DNA from: Parerythrobacter lacustris
GTDB lineage: Bacteria; Pseudomonadota; Alphaproteobacteria; Sphingomonadales; Sphingomonadaceae
Assembly: GCF_024626475.1 (NCBI RefSeq)
Contig: NZ_JANKHH010000007.1
Span: forward strand, 434,001 to 498,000
Direction: 5' to 3'
Length of the DNA: 64,000 bases
This document shows, piece by piece, positions 1-9,140 of this stretch. The translations under genes were made by a program, and so were the position numbers. The notes under the pieces were generated by a model, which was given only the letters and a program-made list of their open reading frames with translations, was not told the DNA's origin and ran no database searches. Numbering within the stretch: position 1 is the stretch's first letter; every line of letters begins with the position of its first letter.

Positions 1-707
1 AGCCGCAGGCCAAAGGTTTCGGCGATCTGTTCGAGGCGTGGATTGGTACGCGCCAGGTGCGATTTTTCGGCGATACGGATGCGATTCTTGACCACGATCC
101 AGTCGGCCGGCTTGCTGCCGCGTTTTTGCTGCTCGGCCCGAAGATCGAGCACCGTGCGCGCGAACGGACCGGCCTCGCGCATTGTCTCGGTCACCGGGTC
201 GAACCGCGCGAGCACGTCGAGATCGAAGAACGAGGCATTGACCGGGGTCACCAGCATATCGGCGATGGCAACGGCGCGGCGGACGACCGGCACATCGTGC
301 CCGGGGGCATCGATCACCACAACATCGCATTTTGCACCCAGTCGTGCGATCTCTTGCGCCAGCATCGCGCCGCTCGGCCTGTCGAGCACGACGCAACGCG
401 GGGTCGGCAGGTCGATCCCGAGGCAGACGGCAGTTCCATGCCGGTTTTCGATCGCTCGCGCAAAGCTGCGCTGGCGGGCATCGAGATCGATGGCAAGCAC
501 CTCGTGACCCCGATTGGCGAGCGCGATTGCCGTATGGAAAGCAAGCGTGGACTTTCCGACGCCGCCTTTCTCGTTAGCGAACAGGATCGTGTGCAACTTG
601 GGCAGCTTGCGGTTGGACATGTCGTCCACGACGCGCGAAGCCACCTCGCCATTCGGCTCGCACGCCGTGCTGACCCAAATCGAAATATGAGAACCATCAG
701 GTGTCAT
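1..707 (-). CDS. mipZ: MipZ-type ParA family ATPase (partial, C-terminus off the left edge)
   Basis: About 235 codons are visible; the 3' end lies outside the window. It is a P-loop ATPase of the ParA/MinD superfamily: the deviant Walker A motif NEKGGVGKST sits at residues 45-54, followed by IDLDARQRS and a Walker B-like VVVIDAPG. The segments FFDLDVLARFDPVTE and GSKPADWIVVKNR resemble the MipZ branch rather than plasmid ParA. In Caulobacter, MipZ binds ParB near the poles and keeps FtsZ away, placing the division septum; the same role is inferred here. The ATG at 707 has GAGGGGG about 11 nt upstream. An internal ATG at 620 (MSNRKLPKLHTIL) would give a length closer to MipZ relatives and is a reasonable alternative. 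Confidence 0.85.
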   Translation of the reverse strand, partial: MTPDGSHISIWVSTACEPNGEVASRVVDDMSNRKLPKLHTILFANEKGGVGKSTLAFHTAIALANRGHEVLAIDLDARQRSFARAIENRHGTAVCLGIDLPTPRCVVLDRPSGAMLAQEIARLGAKCDVVVIDAPGHDVPVVRRAVAIADMLVTPVNASFFDLDVLARFDPVTETMREAGPFARTVLDLRAEQQKRGSKPADWIVVKNRIRIAEKSHLARTNPRLEQIAETFGLR

Positions 708-893
708 GCCCCGAACCACCCCCTCACCAATTGCCGTGCTGCGAGCCCGAATCGCTTCCGCGAGAAGCAATCTTGCTTAGAATCACGTTATCCACAAGAA
801 ATTTGCATGTTTGTGACTTGCACTGAGACATATTGATCGATCGCCTGTTTGCCTCTTCATCAACCCGATCAAAGCCCTATGTTGCTGGGCATA

Positions 894-2939
894 ATGGCGC
901 GAACACCCGCAGGCACACCACACGACCCGCGAGGGGCCGAGCGTTTCAACGAGGAGCGCGCGACCTATACGGTTGCCAGCGCGCAGCCGGACCTAGAAGC
1001 CGGGGTCAAGGCGATCCGCGAGACAGTGAAGACCCTGAAGCCGGTGCCGGGCGTCTACCGCATGCTCGACGCGCGCGGCGACGTGCTCTATGTCGGCAAG
1101 GCGCGCGCGCTGAAAAACCGGGTAGCGAACTATACTCAGGTGCAGGCGCTCTCCAGCCGATTGCAGCGTATGGTCAGCCAGTGCCGTGCGATGGAAATCG
1201 TCACCACCAACAGTGAGGCCGAGGCGCTGCTGCTCGAGGCGCAACTGGTCAAACGGTTCCGCCCGCCGTTCAACGTGCTGCTGCGCGACGACAAGAGCTT
1301 TCCCTTCATCCTGCTGCGGTCGGAGCATGACTTCCCGCGCATCATGAAACACCGCGGCGCGCGGCGGGCGAAAGGCAATTACTACGGACCCTTCGCCAGC
1401 GCAGGCAGCGTCAACACCACGATCAACGCGCTGCAAAAGCTATTCCTGCTGCGCAGCTGCACCGACAGCTTCTTCAGCCGCCGCGACCGGCCGTGCCTGC
1501 TGTACCAGATCAAGCGTTGCTCCGCGCCTTGCGTCGGGCGGATCGACCAGGCAGGCTATGCCGCGCTGGTCGGCCAGGCGAAGGATTTCCTGTCTGGTAA
1601 ATCGGGCGCGGTGCAGACCGATCTTGAGCGGCAGATGGCGAAGGCGGCGGAAGCGCTGGATTTCGAGACTGCCGCAATCTTGCGCGACCGGTTGCGCGCG
1701 GCGACCTTCATCCAGGGTTCGCAGGCGATCAATGCGCAAGGCGTGGGCGATGCCGATGTCTTCGCGCTGGCTGCCAAAGGCGGGCAGGTGGGTGTGCAGG
1801 CGTTCTTCATCCGCGGTGGCCAGAACTGGGGCCATCGTGCGTTCTTTCCGGCGCACACCAGGGATGTCGACGACGCCGAAGTGCTGTCCGACGTGATGCT
1901 GCAATTCTACGAGGAAGTGCCTCCGCCGCCGACCGTGCTGGTCGACCGCGACCTGCCCGAGCGCGAATTGATGGAAGAGGCGTTCGGCGCGCTGGCTGAA
2001 CGCAAGGTCGCGATCTCGATCCCGCAGCGGGGCGACCGGCGCCGGCTGATGGAGCAGGCGCAGCGCAACGCGATCGAAGCGCTCGACCGACGGCTGGCGG
2101 AAAGCGGTACCAAAGCGAAGATCCTGCGCGACCTTGCCGAATTCCTTGAGCTCGACGGCCCGCCGCAGCGGATCGAGGTTTACGACAACAGCCATATCCA
2201 GGGCTCGAAGGCGGTCGGCGCGATGGTGGTCGCGGGCCCCGAAGGGTTCCTCAAGAACCAGTATCGCAAGTTCAATATCAAGGAAGCGCAGGCGAACGAC
2301 GATTTCGCCATGATGCGCGAAGTGATGCGGCGGCGGTTTCGGTCATTGGCGTCCTTCGAGACGCCTCAGACTGCGTCTTCGCCTCCTCAGGATGAGCGGG
2401 AATCATCCCATCCCGCTCATCCTGAGGAGGTGCCGAAGCCGATGGCAGAGGCATCGTCTCGAAGGACCGAGACCCACGAAACCGTCTGGCCCGACCTCGT
2501 CCTGATCGATGGCGGCAAGGGCCAGATGTCATCGGTCCGCGATACGCTGGAGGAAATGGGGATCGAGGACGTCCCGCTGATCGCGATTGCCAAGGGGCCG
2601 CACCACGGGCGCGAGGGGCGCGAGGTGTTCCACTTCCCTGACGGGCGCGAGAAGACGCTGCCGACCAATTCACCGCTGCTGTTCTATCTCCAGAACCTGC
2701 GCGACGAGGTCCACCGCTACGCGATCGGAGCGCACCGGGCGAAACGCAGCCGCGCAATCAGCGCCTCACCGCTCGACGAAATTCCAGGTATCGGGCCAGC
2801 GAGGAAACGCGCGCTGTTGCTGCACTTCGGTACAGCGAGCAAGGTCAGAGCGGCGGCGCTGGAGGATTTGCAGCGCGCACCGGGCGTGAGCGATACGGTC
2901 GCGCGCAAGATTTACGATTTCTATCACGCTGGCGGATAA
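894..2939 (+). CDS. uvrC: Excinuclease ABC subunit C, with an in-frame repeat insertion
   Basis: UvrC makes the two incisions flanking a lesion in nucleotide excision repair. The 681-residue product shows the N-terminal GIY-YIG nuclease (GVY at 53-55, LYVG near 64), a UVR domain (ALDFETAAILRDRLRA), and the C-terminal RNase H-like nuclease (VYDNSHIQGS, then LIDGGKGQ and DEVHRYAIGAHR). Tandem helix-hairpin-helix motifs follow (IPGIGPARKRALL, APGVSDTVARKI). Residues about 486-525, between MREVMRRRF and WPDLVLIDGG, are encoded by a palindromic repeat element and have no counterpart in ordinary UvrC; all catalytic motifs remain. The start is uncertain: ATG at 894 (MARTPAG) is preferred, ATG 879 and TTG 849 are also open, and none has a strong Shine-Dalgarno. 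It is divergent from mipZ. Confidence 0.95.
   Translation: MARTPAGTPHDPRGAERFNEERATYTVASAQPDLEAGVKAIRETVKTLKPVPGVYRMLDARGDVLYVGKARALKNRVANYTQVQALSSRLQRMVSQCRAMEIVTTNSEAEALLLEAQLVKRFRPPFNVLLRDDKSFPFILLRSEHDFPRIMKHRGARRAKGNYYGPFASAGSVNTTINALQKLFLLRSCTDSFFSRRDRPCLLYQIKRCSAPCVGRIDQAGYAALVGQAKDFLSGKSGAVQTDLERQMAKAAEALDFETAAILRDRLRAATFIQGSQAINAQGVGDADVFALAAKGGQVGVQAFFIRGGQNWGHRAFFPAHTRDVDDAEVLSDVMLQFYEEVPPPPTVLVDRDLPERELMEEAFGALAERKVAISIPQRGDRRRLMEQAQRNAIEALDRRLAESGTKAKILRDLAEFLELDGPPQRIEVYDNSHIQGSKAVGAMVVAGPEGFLKNQYRKFNIKEAQANDDFAMMREVMRRRFRSLASFETPQTASSPPQDERESSHPAHPEEVPKPMAEASSRRTETHETVWPDLVLIDGGKGQMSSVRDTLEEMGIEDVPLIAIAKGPHHGREGREVFHFPDGREKTLPTNSPLLFYLQNLRDEVHRYAIGAHRAKRSRAISASPLDEIPGIGPARKRALLLHFGTASKVRAAALEDLQRAPGVSDTVARKIYDFYHAGG
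2351..2467. repeat. Palindromic repeat element inserted in frame inside uvrC
   Basis: The outer 13-bp arms are perfect (2351-2363 against 2455-2467; GTCCTTCGAGACG and its complement). Inside them a 20-bp perfect inverted repeat (2382-2401 against 2411-2430) encloses a 9-nt spacer. The total is 117 bp, exactly 39 codons, so the reading frame is kept. The insert encodes a Ser/Pro/Glu-rich, probably disordered linker. From memory, sequences of the type CTCATCCTGAGGAG with CGTCTCGAAGGAC arms occur as dispersed intergenic repeats in alphaproteobacteria. Only one copy is visible in this window. Confidence 0.85.
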
Positions 2940-2965
2940 CCCGGCGCGTCGTTCAGCTTAACGGT

Positions 2966-3175
2966 TCAAACGCTGCTTTCGGCAGCGCGAGCGGCGGCTT
3001 TTTCCGCTTCGGTCTTCGCCCGTTGGACCGACACTGCGCGTGCCTGCTTGGCGAGGTCGCGCCAGGTCTTCTCCGCCCGCAATTCGCGATCGCGGACGTT
3101 GTCGAGCGTTGCCTGCTTTGCAGCGGCTGCTGCGGCGTCGGCGCGCTCGGTGTAGAATTCGTAGGATTGCGACAT
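2966..3175 (-). CDS. Small hypothetical protein, helical and charged
   Basis: The product is 69 residues beginning MSQSYEFYTERADAAAAA. It is rich in Ala, Lys, Glu and Arg and should be almost wholly alpha-helical. There is no membrane segment, cysteine or signal peptide. The ATG at 3175 is supported by GGAAGG about 8 nt upstream; the frame is open further upstream but lacks a better start. It lies 65 nt downstream of the cold-shock gene on the same strand and may be co-transcribed with it. I do not know a function. Confidence 0.75.
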   Translation of the reverse strand: MSQSYEFYTERADAAAAAAKQATLDNVRDRELRAEKTWRDLAKQARAVSVQRAKTEAEKAAARAAESSV

Positions 3176-3240
3176 GCGGGACCTTCCAGTCGGTGACTGC
3201 GGGGGTGCGACGAGAATTCGCCGCGCCCCCGCAGGCAAAA

Positions 3241-3453
3241 TCAGTCTGCCGACGACAGGTTCACGGCGCTTTCCTTGCCGTTGCGGCCCATCTCGACGTC
3301 GTAGTTGAGGCGCTGTTCCTTATCGAGCGAGTTCATCCCGGCAGCCTGGACCGCCGAAATGTGCACGAAGCTGTCAGCCGAGCCGTCGTCGGGCTGGATG
3401 AAGCCGTAGCCCTTGTCGGAGTTGAAGAATTTTACGGTGCCAGTTTTGGCCAT
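3241..3453 (-). CDS. Cold-shock family protein
   Basis: A single cold-shock (OB-fold) domain of 70 residues fills the protein. RNP1 is visible as KGYGFIQPDD and RNP2 as SFVHISAV, with the usual start MAKTGTVKFFNSDKG. These proteins bind single-stranded RNA and DNA and act as RNA chaperones in the cytoplasm. AAGGAA lies about 7 nt before the ATG. The region upstream (3454-3768) is long enough for a structured leader, as is common for csp genes, but I could not identify a specific thermosensor. Confidence 0.95.
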   Translation of the reverse strand: MAKTGTVKFFNSDKGYGFIQPDDGSADSFVHISAVQAAGMNSLDKEQRLNYDVEMGRNGKESAVNLSSAD

Positions 3454-3768
3454 GGATTGTTCCTTTCAAGAACACTGGGTTGCCCCCGGACGACAGGCCC
3501 GGAGGTCGTGCATCAAATCGTCCGATGAAAGGAAGTCGTCGTCTGGTTTTCGCCGGGGCCCGGAACGGGCAAGCGGCGTCGGCAAATCTCGAAGTCCGTC
3601 GCAAATTTCGACGTCAGCGAGGGTGCCTTAGCACAGGTTCGAGAATTCGCCTAATCTATTGCAGTGGGCACCATCCGCGCTCACCTTATGCGCTTCGTCT
3701 CACGCTCGGACCGCCGCGCCGGCCTCCTCTTGGTCCGGTCGGCATTCGCCGCCTTCACCGCGGATGCA
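3454..3768. other. Gene-free stretch: upstream region of the cold-shock gene
   Basis: These 315 bases hold the csp ribosome-binding site next to the start codon and, presumably, its promoter and 5' leader, plus the 3' end of the porin transcript entering from the right on the same strand. I see no convincing sigma70 hexamer pair, no hairpin followed by a T-tract, and no plausible small ORF with a ribosome-binding site. Confidence 0.5.
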
Positions 3769-4962
3769 TCACAGCACGAACTCGACCTGCAGCCAGAACC
3801 GTTCGGTATCGACCGAAAATCCCTCAGCGTGATAATTGGCATATTTGGCCATCAGCCCGACCTTGCCAATCTTCGCCGAGATCACCGCATTCCATTCGCT
3901 GCCGTAATCCACGCTCCCCGCTGCGCTGCCAAAGCGGTGATGGATTATGCTTGCGCGCGGCTTGCCGGGCACCGGCAGCGTATAGCTGAAACTGGCGTAG
4001 GCATCCTCGAGCCCATCCGGAGGCGTGGTCACGAAAACATCCGCGAAACCGTTGAACTTGTGCTGCGAGCCAAACGGCATCTGGACCGCCGACCCGTTGT
4101 CTGAACCGAGAAGCTCCCATCCCAGGCCGACCGCGAAACTGCCCAGCGTGGCGTTGACTTCGGCCAACCCGTAATCGGCGGCAAAGTTGCGCACCGGATT
4201 GCGCCAGTCCGCCTGGCGCGCATAGCTGCCCTTCAGATCGATTTTCGCCTTACCCAGCGCCATCCCGCCTTGCGCCAGGACTCCGAATGTCTGGCTTGAA
4301 TTGCCGACCGCAAAGGCCTCGTCGAAGTCGAGCAGATAGGCGAACGCCTTGACATTGAAGCCGGCGAGTTTCGTACCTGCGCCGAGCAGCACGAATTCGC
4401 CGTCGACCGCCTGCCTCGATCCGGCATCGATCCCGAACAGGGTGCGCTGCGCCGCGAGATAACTCGCGTCCAGTCGAACCGGGCCGATCGCCGTCTGACC
4501 GCGCACGGCATCGAATGTCTGTTCGTTCTGCCGCCATCCGGCCGACCCGATCCAGCGCTGGTCGTCGAGCTCGATCCTCTGGCGGCCAACGGTCAGCGCG
4601 GTGTCGCCCTTCCGCCAGTCCAGCTGAAGCCGGTTGAGCTCGATATTGGCGGGATCGGGTATGGCCGCGTAGGTCAGACGGCGTTGATCCTCTGCCTGCG
4701 GAAAGGGAAAGGCGTTGTAGTCGGTTACGAGCGCTGCGGTTGCTTCGCTTTCGGCGAGCAGGGAGAAATCCGCCCACACCGCCTTGGCCCCAACGCGCGC
4801 GCGCAGCGTTACCGCGTCCGCATCGCGGAGCGCATCGTCAAGCACCGCCGATTCGTATCGCAAGCGCAGGTCGACTTGCGGCTCTAGCTTGATTTCCTCC
4901 GCCGATCCGTGCCCCGGCATCAGGCAGGCAGCGGCAATCAGACCAATACCCGGCAATCGCAT
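3769..4962 (-). CDS. Outer-membrane porin-like beta-barrel (alginate-export-like family)
   Basis: The 397-residue protein begins with a signal peptide (MRLPGIGLIAAACLMPGHGSA, cleavage expected near AEE). The rest is alternating beta-strand sequence with many aromatic girdle residues, ending in a strand-like WLQVEFVL. The segment VGRQRIELDDQRWIGSAGWRQNEQ resembles proteins annotated as alginate export or major outer-membrane porins, so a substrate-diffusion channel in the outer membrane is the likely role; the substrate is unknown. ATG 4962 is chosen because a GGGGGG stretch sits just upstream; a GTG at 4974 is the alternative. The gene stands alone. Confidence 0.75.
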   Translation of the reverse strand: MRLPGIGLIAAACLMPGHGSAEEIKLEPQVDLRLRYESAVLDDALRDADAVTLRARVGAKAVWADFSLLAESEATAALVTDYNAFPFPQAEDQRRLTYAAIPDPANIELNRLQLDWRKGDTALTVGRQRIELDDQRWIGSAGWRQNEQTFDAVRGQTAIGPVRLDASYLAAQRTLFGIDAGSRQAVDGEFVLLGAGTKLAGFNVKAFAYLLDFDEAFAVGNSSQTFGVLAQGGMALGKAKIDLKGSYARQADWRNPVRNFAADYGLAEVNATLGSFAVGLGWELLGSDNGSAVQMPFGSQHKFNGFADVFVTTPPDGLEDAYASFSYTLPVPGKPRASIIHHRFGSAAGSVDYGSEWNAVISAKIGKVGLMAKYANYHAEGFSVDTERFWLQVEFVL

Positions 4963-5042
4963 TCTGCCCCCCACAAGCTTCGACCGGAAACTGTCAGCCC
5001 CGGTGCTTCCTTAGGAGGCGTGCGTCAGCTTCGCCATAGCAG

Positions 5043-6542
5043 TCAGATTGCAGCTTGCCGGGAGCCGCTCTCATTCAGGCGCGCTCGCTCCACCCATGTC
5101 GCATGCACCCCGCTGCTGATCTTGTGCGGCAGCGCGCAGCGGCAGATCGGGCCTTTGGCGATGTCGCTCGCGTCGAGGATAGCGAATTCGCTGGTGCCGT
5201 TGTTCTCGTCGATCAGGAAAGTGACGAGGTAGCCATCGTCCTCTGACACAGCACCCTGGCGCGGCACCATCGGGCTTTCGCTGGCATAGACACCCTCGGG
5301 CAGGGTGAAGATCTGCTCCTCGCCCGTTGCGGTATCGTGACGGCAATAGCCATTGAACAGGAACCAGCCGGGCCTGGTCGTGGTCGACCAGACGTAACGG
5401 CTCGGGCGCATGGCGTAGTCGGGATTGATGGTGCCGAACTCCACGATCCGGTCCGACAGGCGCTGTTCGCGGCACTCGCCAGTCGAAAGATTGAACCGCC
5501 AGCGGTGGAGGCGGCACTGGAAACTGTGCTCGTCGACATAGGCCATCATGTGGGCATAGCGGCCATGCTCCGCGAGCGGCTGCGGCATCGGGCAGGACTG
5601 GTGGTAGCCCTCCAGCACCACCTCGTCATGCCCTTGCTCGTTCTTGGCCTCATAGGCGTTGGTCCAGTGGAGCACATAGGTCGGCTCGGCCTCGAACCAG
5701 CGAATCTCGTCCGGCTGACCGTGGCGCGGGATCAGCGCAAAACGCGTCGGCAGTCCTTCGTGCAGCCGCGCGGCATGGATGTCGCGTTCGAGCGCGTCGG
5801 CATCCCAGAACAGCGGCATGTCGTTGAGGATCGACCAGTTCTTCGTCACCGCCATATCGTGCGGCAGACGCGGCCCGGGCAGGGGGATCGGCACATAGTG
5901 GATACGCTTGCCGGCCTGGTCGACCACGCCGTAATGCATGTAGGGGGCGTGGACGGAGTAGTTGAAGAACATCAGCTCCCCGGTACCTTCGTCGACTTTC
6001 GGATGCGCCGATACGCCGTCGAGCGGACCCCACGGCGCCTTGCCGAGGTTTTCCAGCGTCTCCGGATCGAGCATCCACGCTTCGCCGCATTGGTAAAGGG
6101 TGGCGTAGGCCACCCCGCCGTGGACCACGATGTCGGTGCTGCCGGTGTCCTTGAGCCCGCCATGCGCGCCGAAACCGGGGCGCTGCGATGTCCCCGGCGG
6201 GTCCATCAGCCCGCCCCATAGCGATTGGCCCGCGACCTGCTCCGCCTCGAAGCAATGGGTACGAACGAAGCGGTTGCGGTAGCTTGCCTTGCCGTTTCTG
6301 ATGCTGACCTGATGCACCATCGCATCGCCGTCGAACGGGTGGTAGCGGCCGAGTGGCTGATGCACCGGGTTCTCGGTATTGCGCAGGTAGATGCCGTCGA
6401 TGTCCGCCGGAATGGCACCCTCGATCACCTCGAGCTCGTCGACCGTCACTTCCTCGTGGCATGGGGTCCAGGCACCCGACAGGTAGGGATGGTTCGACGG
6501 CTCTAACGTCGTGCGAACGGGCGGCAGCTTCGTGATCTGCAT
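5043..6542 (-). CDS. Carotenoid oxygenase family protein
   Basis: The 499-residue protein belongs to the RPE65/carotenoid cleavage and lignostilbene dioxygenase family, seven-bladed propellers with a four-histidine iron centre. Candidate iron ligands are seen in VSAHPKVD, LPHDMAVTKN, YVLHWTNAYE and the C-terminal SGVHATWVE. The N-terminal phrase GIYLRNTENPVHQP is also characteristic of the family. Predicted substrates are carotenoids, apocarotenoids or stilbene-type aromatics; the sequence alone does not decide. ATG 6542 has GAGAGGA about 7 nt upstream, so the longer in-frame extension to 6593 is not used. It is monocistronic as far as visible. Confidence 0.92.
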   Translation of the reverse strand: MQITKLPPVRTTLEPSNHPYLSGAWTPCHEEVTVDELEVIEGAIPADIDGIYLRNTENPVHQPLGRYHPFDGDAMVHQVSIRNGKASYRNRFVRTHCFEAEQVAGQSLWGGLMDPPGTSQRPGFGAHGGLKDTGSTDIVVHGGVAYATLYQCGEAWMLDPETLENLGKAPWGPLDGVSAHPKVDEGTGELMFFNYSVHAPYMHYGVVDQAGKRIHYVPIPLPGPRLPHDMAVTKNWSILNDMPLFWDADALERDIHAARLHEGLPTRFALIPRHGQPDEIRWFEAEPTYVLHWTNAYEAKNEQGHDEVVLEGYHQSCPMPQPLAEHGRYAHMMAYVDEHSFQCRLHRWRFNLSTGECREQRLSDRIVEFGTINPDYAMRPSRYVWSTTTRPGWFLFNGYCRHDTATGEEQIFTLPEGVYASESPMVPRQGAVSEDDGYLVTFLIDENNGTSEFAILDASDIAKGPICRCALPHKISSGVHATWVERARLNESGSRQAAI

Positions 6543-6768
6543 GGCAGTCCTCTCTTGGGTGCTGCAGGGTAGCGCGCGCATCCCTGCGCGCAAGCCGTGG
6601 AGATTCTCGTCCGATCGCGCGCAACAGAAGGACGAAATTAACCATAAGAGGGCCGTCGAAAGGTTAAGTCGCTGATTTTGTGACTGTTCTTATCCGGGAA
6701 AGGTCCACTTTGGTGGAAACGCCATCTTTACGTTGTTCGTGTACCGCCAACTTACCAAGGAACCGCCT

Positions 6769-9078
6769 TTGCTGCAGAAACTGCGATCCCTCTACGCCAT
6801 CGAGCGTCTCCGCCATGCGGGCTTCGCCATCATTCTGGCGGCGCTGTTCTCTGCTGCCACGATTTTCCGCCCGATCGACATCGGTATCTGGTCGATGCAG
6901 TCGAAGATGTTCGACAAGCAGCCGAGCGGTGAGATCGCGCTGGTCACACTCGAAAGCTCCGACGCCTCGACCGGTGCCGTGGTGGCAAGTCGGCAACTCG
7001 TCGACACGCTCAACAAGCTCGAGGCCGACGGCGCAAAGCGGGTCGTACTCGATTTCCCGATCCGGAAGAGCGGTGCGGACAAACTCGATAGCGAGCTGCG
7101 CGAGACGCTGCTCGGATTGGGTGACAGGGCCGTGCTCACCCGCACAGTACGGACCGATCTCCTCGAGAGCAGGGCGGTCGCCGAAACCGACCCCTATTTC
7201 ACGCGCGACATGCGGGTCGTCAGCAGCGATTACGAAACTGACTTCCTCGATTTCGTCTGGGGTGTGGACCCATACTACGCTCACCGACAGTCGAAGCTGC
7301 CTGCCATGTGGACGGTCCTCGCGGACGAAGGCGATCAGAAGCGCCCGGTCCAGCCCGACTACACCGTCCAGACGGCGGCGGTTCCACATGGAACCTCAAC
7401 CGCGTTGATGAATGGTTCGACCATAGAGGTGGCCGGCAAAACTGTAGTCCTCGGCGCCACCGGCTCGCCCGCCCGCTCGGTCAAGGTTCCGAACGAGGGC
7501 TTCGTAACCTCCAGTCTCGTGCATATCGTTGGCGCGGAAACCGCGAAACGCGGGAGTGGCCAATTCTATGACTGGGGTATTTCGATCGCAGGATTCGGGA
7601 TCGCGTTCTTCCTCCTCCTCGCAACATTGCGCACCCGCCGTCGCCGCCGGATCGGCTACGCACTGTGGATGCTTGCCATCGGTTTCGCCATTGTTGTCGC
7701 ATCCGGACTGGGCATTCGAATTATCTTCACCGGACCGCTCGGCATCGCCGGCCTGTTTGCCATCCTTCGGTTCGCCGCGAACTTCAAGCGTCGCCATCTT
7801 CAGATCGAGCAGCGCAGCGGCTTGCCCAATTTCGTCGCGATGAACCGGGATTTGGGCAATCGCATCGGTGGCGAACGCATAGCGATTGTGGCCGTCAAGA
7901 TCGCCCGCCTCGATGCGATATTCGCGACCCTGTCGCAAGGAGATCAAGGCAGATATTTGCGCCAGATTGCCGGGCGACTGTCGCTGGGAGAGCAAAGCCA
8001 GACAATCTACTACGACGGCGGCAAGAACCTCGCCTTCGTGCTGCCGATCGCCGCCTATAACGACCTTCAGGGTCACCTGGAGGGCTTGCGCGCCATTGCG
8101 TCGCAATCGGTAAGCCTGTCCCAACGGGACCTCGATGTCTCGATGACTGTCGGTGTCGACCAGTCGTTCGAGAAGCCGATGGCGAGCCGGCTCAACTCAG
8201 CGATCGCCGCTGCCGATCAGGCCCGCGAGGCCTATCGCCCGGTCTTCGTTATATCCGATTTCGAAGCAGATAGCGAAGAATGGGACTATTCGCTCCAGGC
8301 CCGACTGGAAGACGCGCTGTCGGAAGACCGCATCGGAATCAAGCTGCAACCACAGGCCAATCTGCAAACGGGCGAGATCATCGGTGCGGAGTCGCTCGCC
8401 CGGTGGGTCGATGAAAAGCATGGCGATGTCTCTCCGGCCCGGTTCATACTCCAGTGCGAAAGGGCAGGGCGTCTCGACGATCTGACCAAGCGCATCACGC
8501 ACAAGACGCTGCGGGCCGCCGAGAGTCTCCTCGAGGACGGGTTCGAACCACAGATTTCGATCAATGTCTCGGCCATCCAGTTCGTCGACCACAGGATTGC
8601 GGATCTGGTCGAAGAGAACCTCGCGGCATGCCGGATGAACCCCGCAAATCTCGTGATCGAAGTAACCGAGACGGCGCGAATCGAGGACTTTGCCGTAGCG
8701 CGTGAAGTCTTCGAGCGGATCGGCAAGTCGGGTGTCAGGTTCTCGATCGACGATTTCGGTATCGCGAGTGCCAATTTCGATGCCCTGTCGGAACTGCCGT
8801 TCGATGAAATCAAGATCGATCTCGCCTTCGTGCACCGCATGCGCACCTCGCAGATGGCGCGATCGATCGTGTCCAACGTGATCCGCCTGGCGGGAGAGAC
8901 CGGGCTGGTTTCGGTGGCTGAGGGAATCGAGGATCGCGAATCATACGAAATGCTGAAAGATCTCGGCTGCGATATCGGTCAAGGCTTCTATATCGCCCGC
9001 CCGTTAACCCTAGGTGAGTTGAGTGAAACGCTTGGTTTACAAAGAGATAGAGGGCGGATCATGCGCAGGATTGGTTAA
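6769..9078 (+). CDS. Membrane-bound EAL phosphodiesterase with CHASE2-like sensor and degenerate GGDEF domain
   Basis: The 769-residue product has a membrane segment near residues 15-37, a periplasmic CHASE2-like region (about 40-255), two or three further membrane segments, a degenerate GGDEF domain with GGKNL in place of GGDEF near 417, and an EAL domain from about 510. The EAL metal and substrate residues are present: ESLAR, INVSAIQF, EVTET, DDFG, KIDLAFV, AEGIED and GQGF. It should therefore hydrolyse cyclic-di-GMP, with the dead GGDEF domain possibly regulatory. No ATG lies near the start. TTG 6769 is chosen because AAGGAA sits 6 nt upstream; TTG 6733 and GTG 6739 are alternatives. Confidence 0.88.
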   Translation: MLQKLRSLYAIERLRHAGFAIILAALFSAATIFRPIDIGIWSMQSKMFDKQPSGEIALVTLESSDASTGAVVASRQLVDTLNKLEADGAKRVVLDFPIRKSGADKLDSELRETLLGLGDRAVLTRTVRTDLLESRAVAETDPYFTRDMRVVSSDYETDFLDFVWGVDPYYAHRQSKLPAMWTVLADEGDQKRPVQPDYTVQTAAVPHGTSTALMNGSTIEVAGKTVVLGATGSPARSVKVPNEGFVTSSLVHIVGAETAKRGSGQFYDWGISIAGFGIAFFLLLATLRTRRRRRIGYALWMLAIGFAIVVASGLGIRIIFTGPLGIAGLFAILRFAANFKRRHLQIEQRSGLPNFVAMNRDLGNRIGGERIAIVAVKIARLDAIFATLSQGDQGRYLRQIAGRLSLGEQSQTIYYDGGKNLAFVLPIAAYNDLQGHLEGLRAIASQSVSLSQRDLDVSMTVGVDQSFEKPMASRLNSAIAAADQAREAYRPVFVISDFEADSEEWDYSLQARLEDALSEDRIGIKLQPQANLQTGEIIGAESLARWVDEKHGDVSPARFILQCERAGRLDDLTKRITHKTLRAAESLLEDGFEPQISINVSAIQFVDHRIADLVEENLAACRMNPANLVIEVTETARIEDFAVAREVFERIGKSGVRFSIDDFGIASANFDALSELPFDEIKIDLAFVHRMRTSQMARSIVSNVIRLAGETGLVSVAEGIEDRESYEMLKDLGCDIGQGFYIARPLTLGELSETLGLQRDRGRIMRRIG

Positions 9079-9081
9079 CAG

Positions 9082-9110
9082 TTTACAAAGCGTCTCGGTT
9101 AACATATTCT
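9082..9110 (+). promoter_or_regulatory. Candidate sigma70-type promoter for the 12-codon unit
   Basis: TTTACA (9082-9087) and TATTCT (9105-9110) are separated by exactly 17 bp. The octamer GGTTAACA occurs twice as a direct repeat (9073-9080 and 9098-9105), the second copy touching the -10 box. That could be a regulator site; TTAAC-type motifs recall CtrA half-sites, but the spacing does not fit the CtrA consensus. Confidence 0.5.
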
Positions 9111-9140
9111 TCTGGTGCTAGTCGCAGCAGGAGATAGAAC

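Noticed and set aside
832-845. FNR-like TTGATCGATCG upstream of uvrC
   Set aside because: The right half-site does not match ATCAA at the required spacing; only the left half fits.
8525-8560. tRNA T-arm-like string GGTTCGAACC
   Set aside because: It lies inside the conserved EAL coding sequence and no cloverleaf can be formed around it.
9073-9105. CtrA binding sites (GGTTAACA repeats)
   Set aside because: The TTAA-N7-TTAA spacing is not met; kept only as an unassigned direct repeat.
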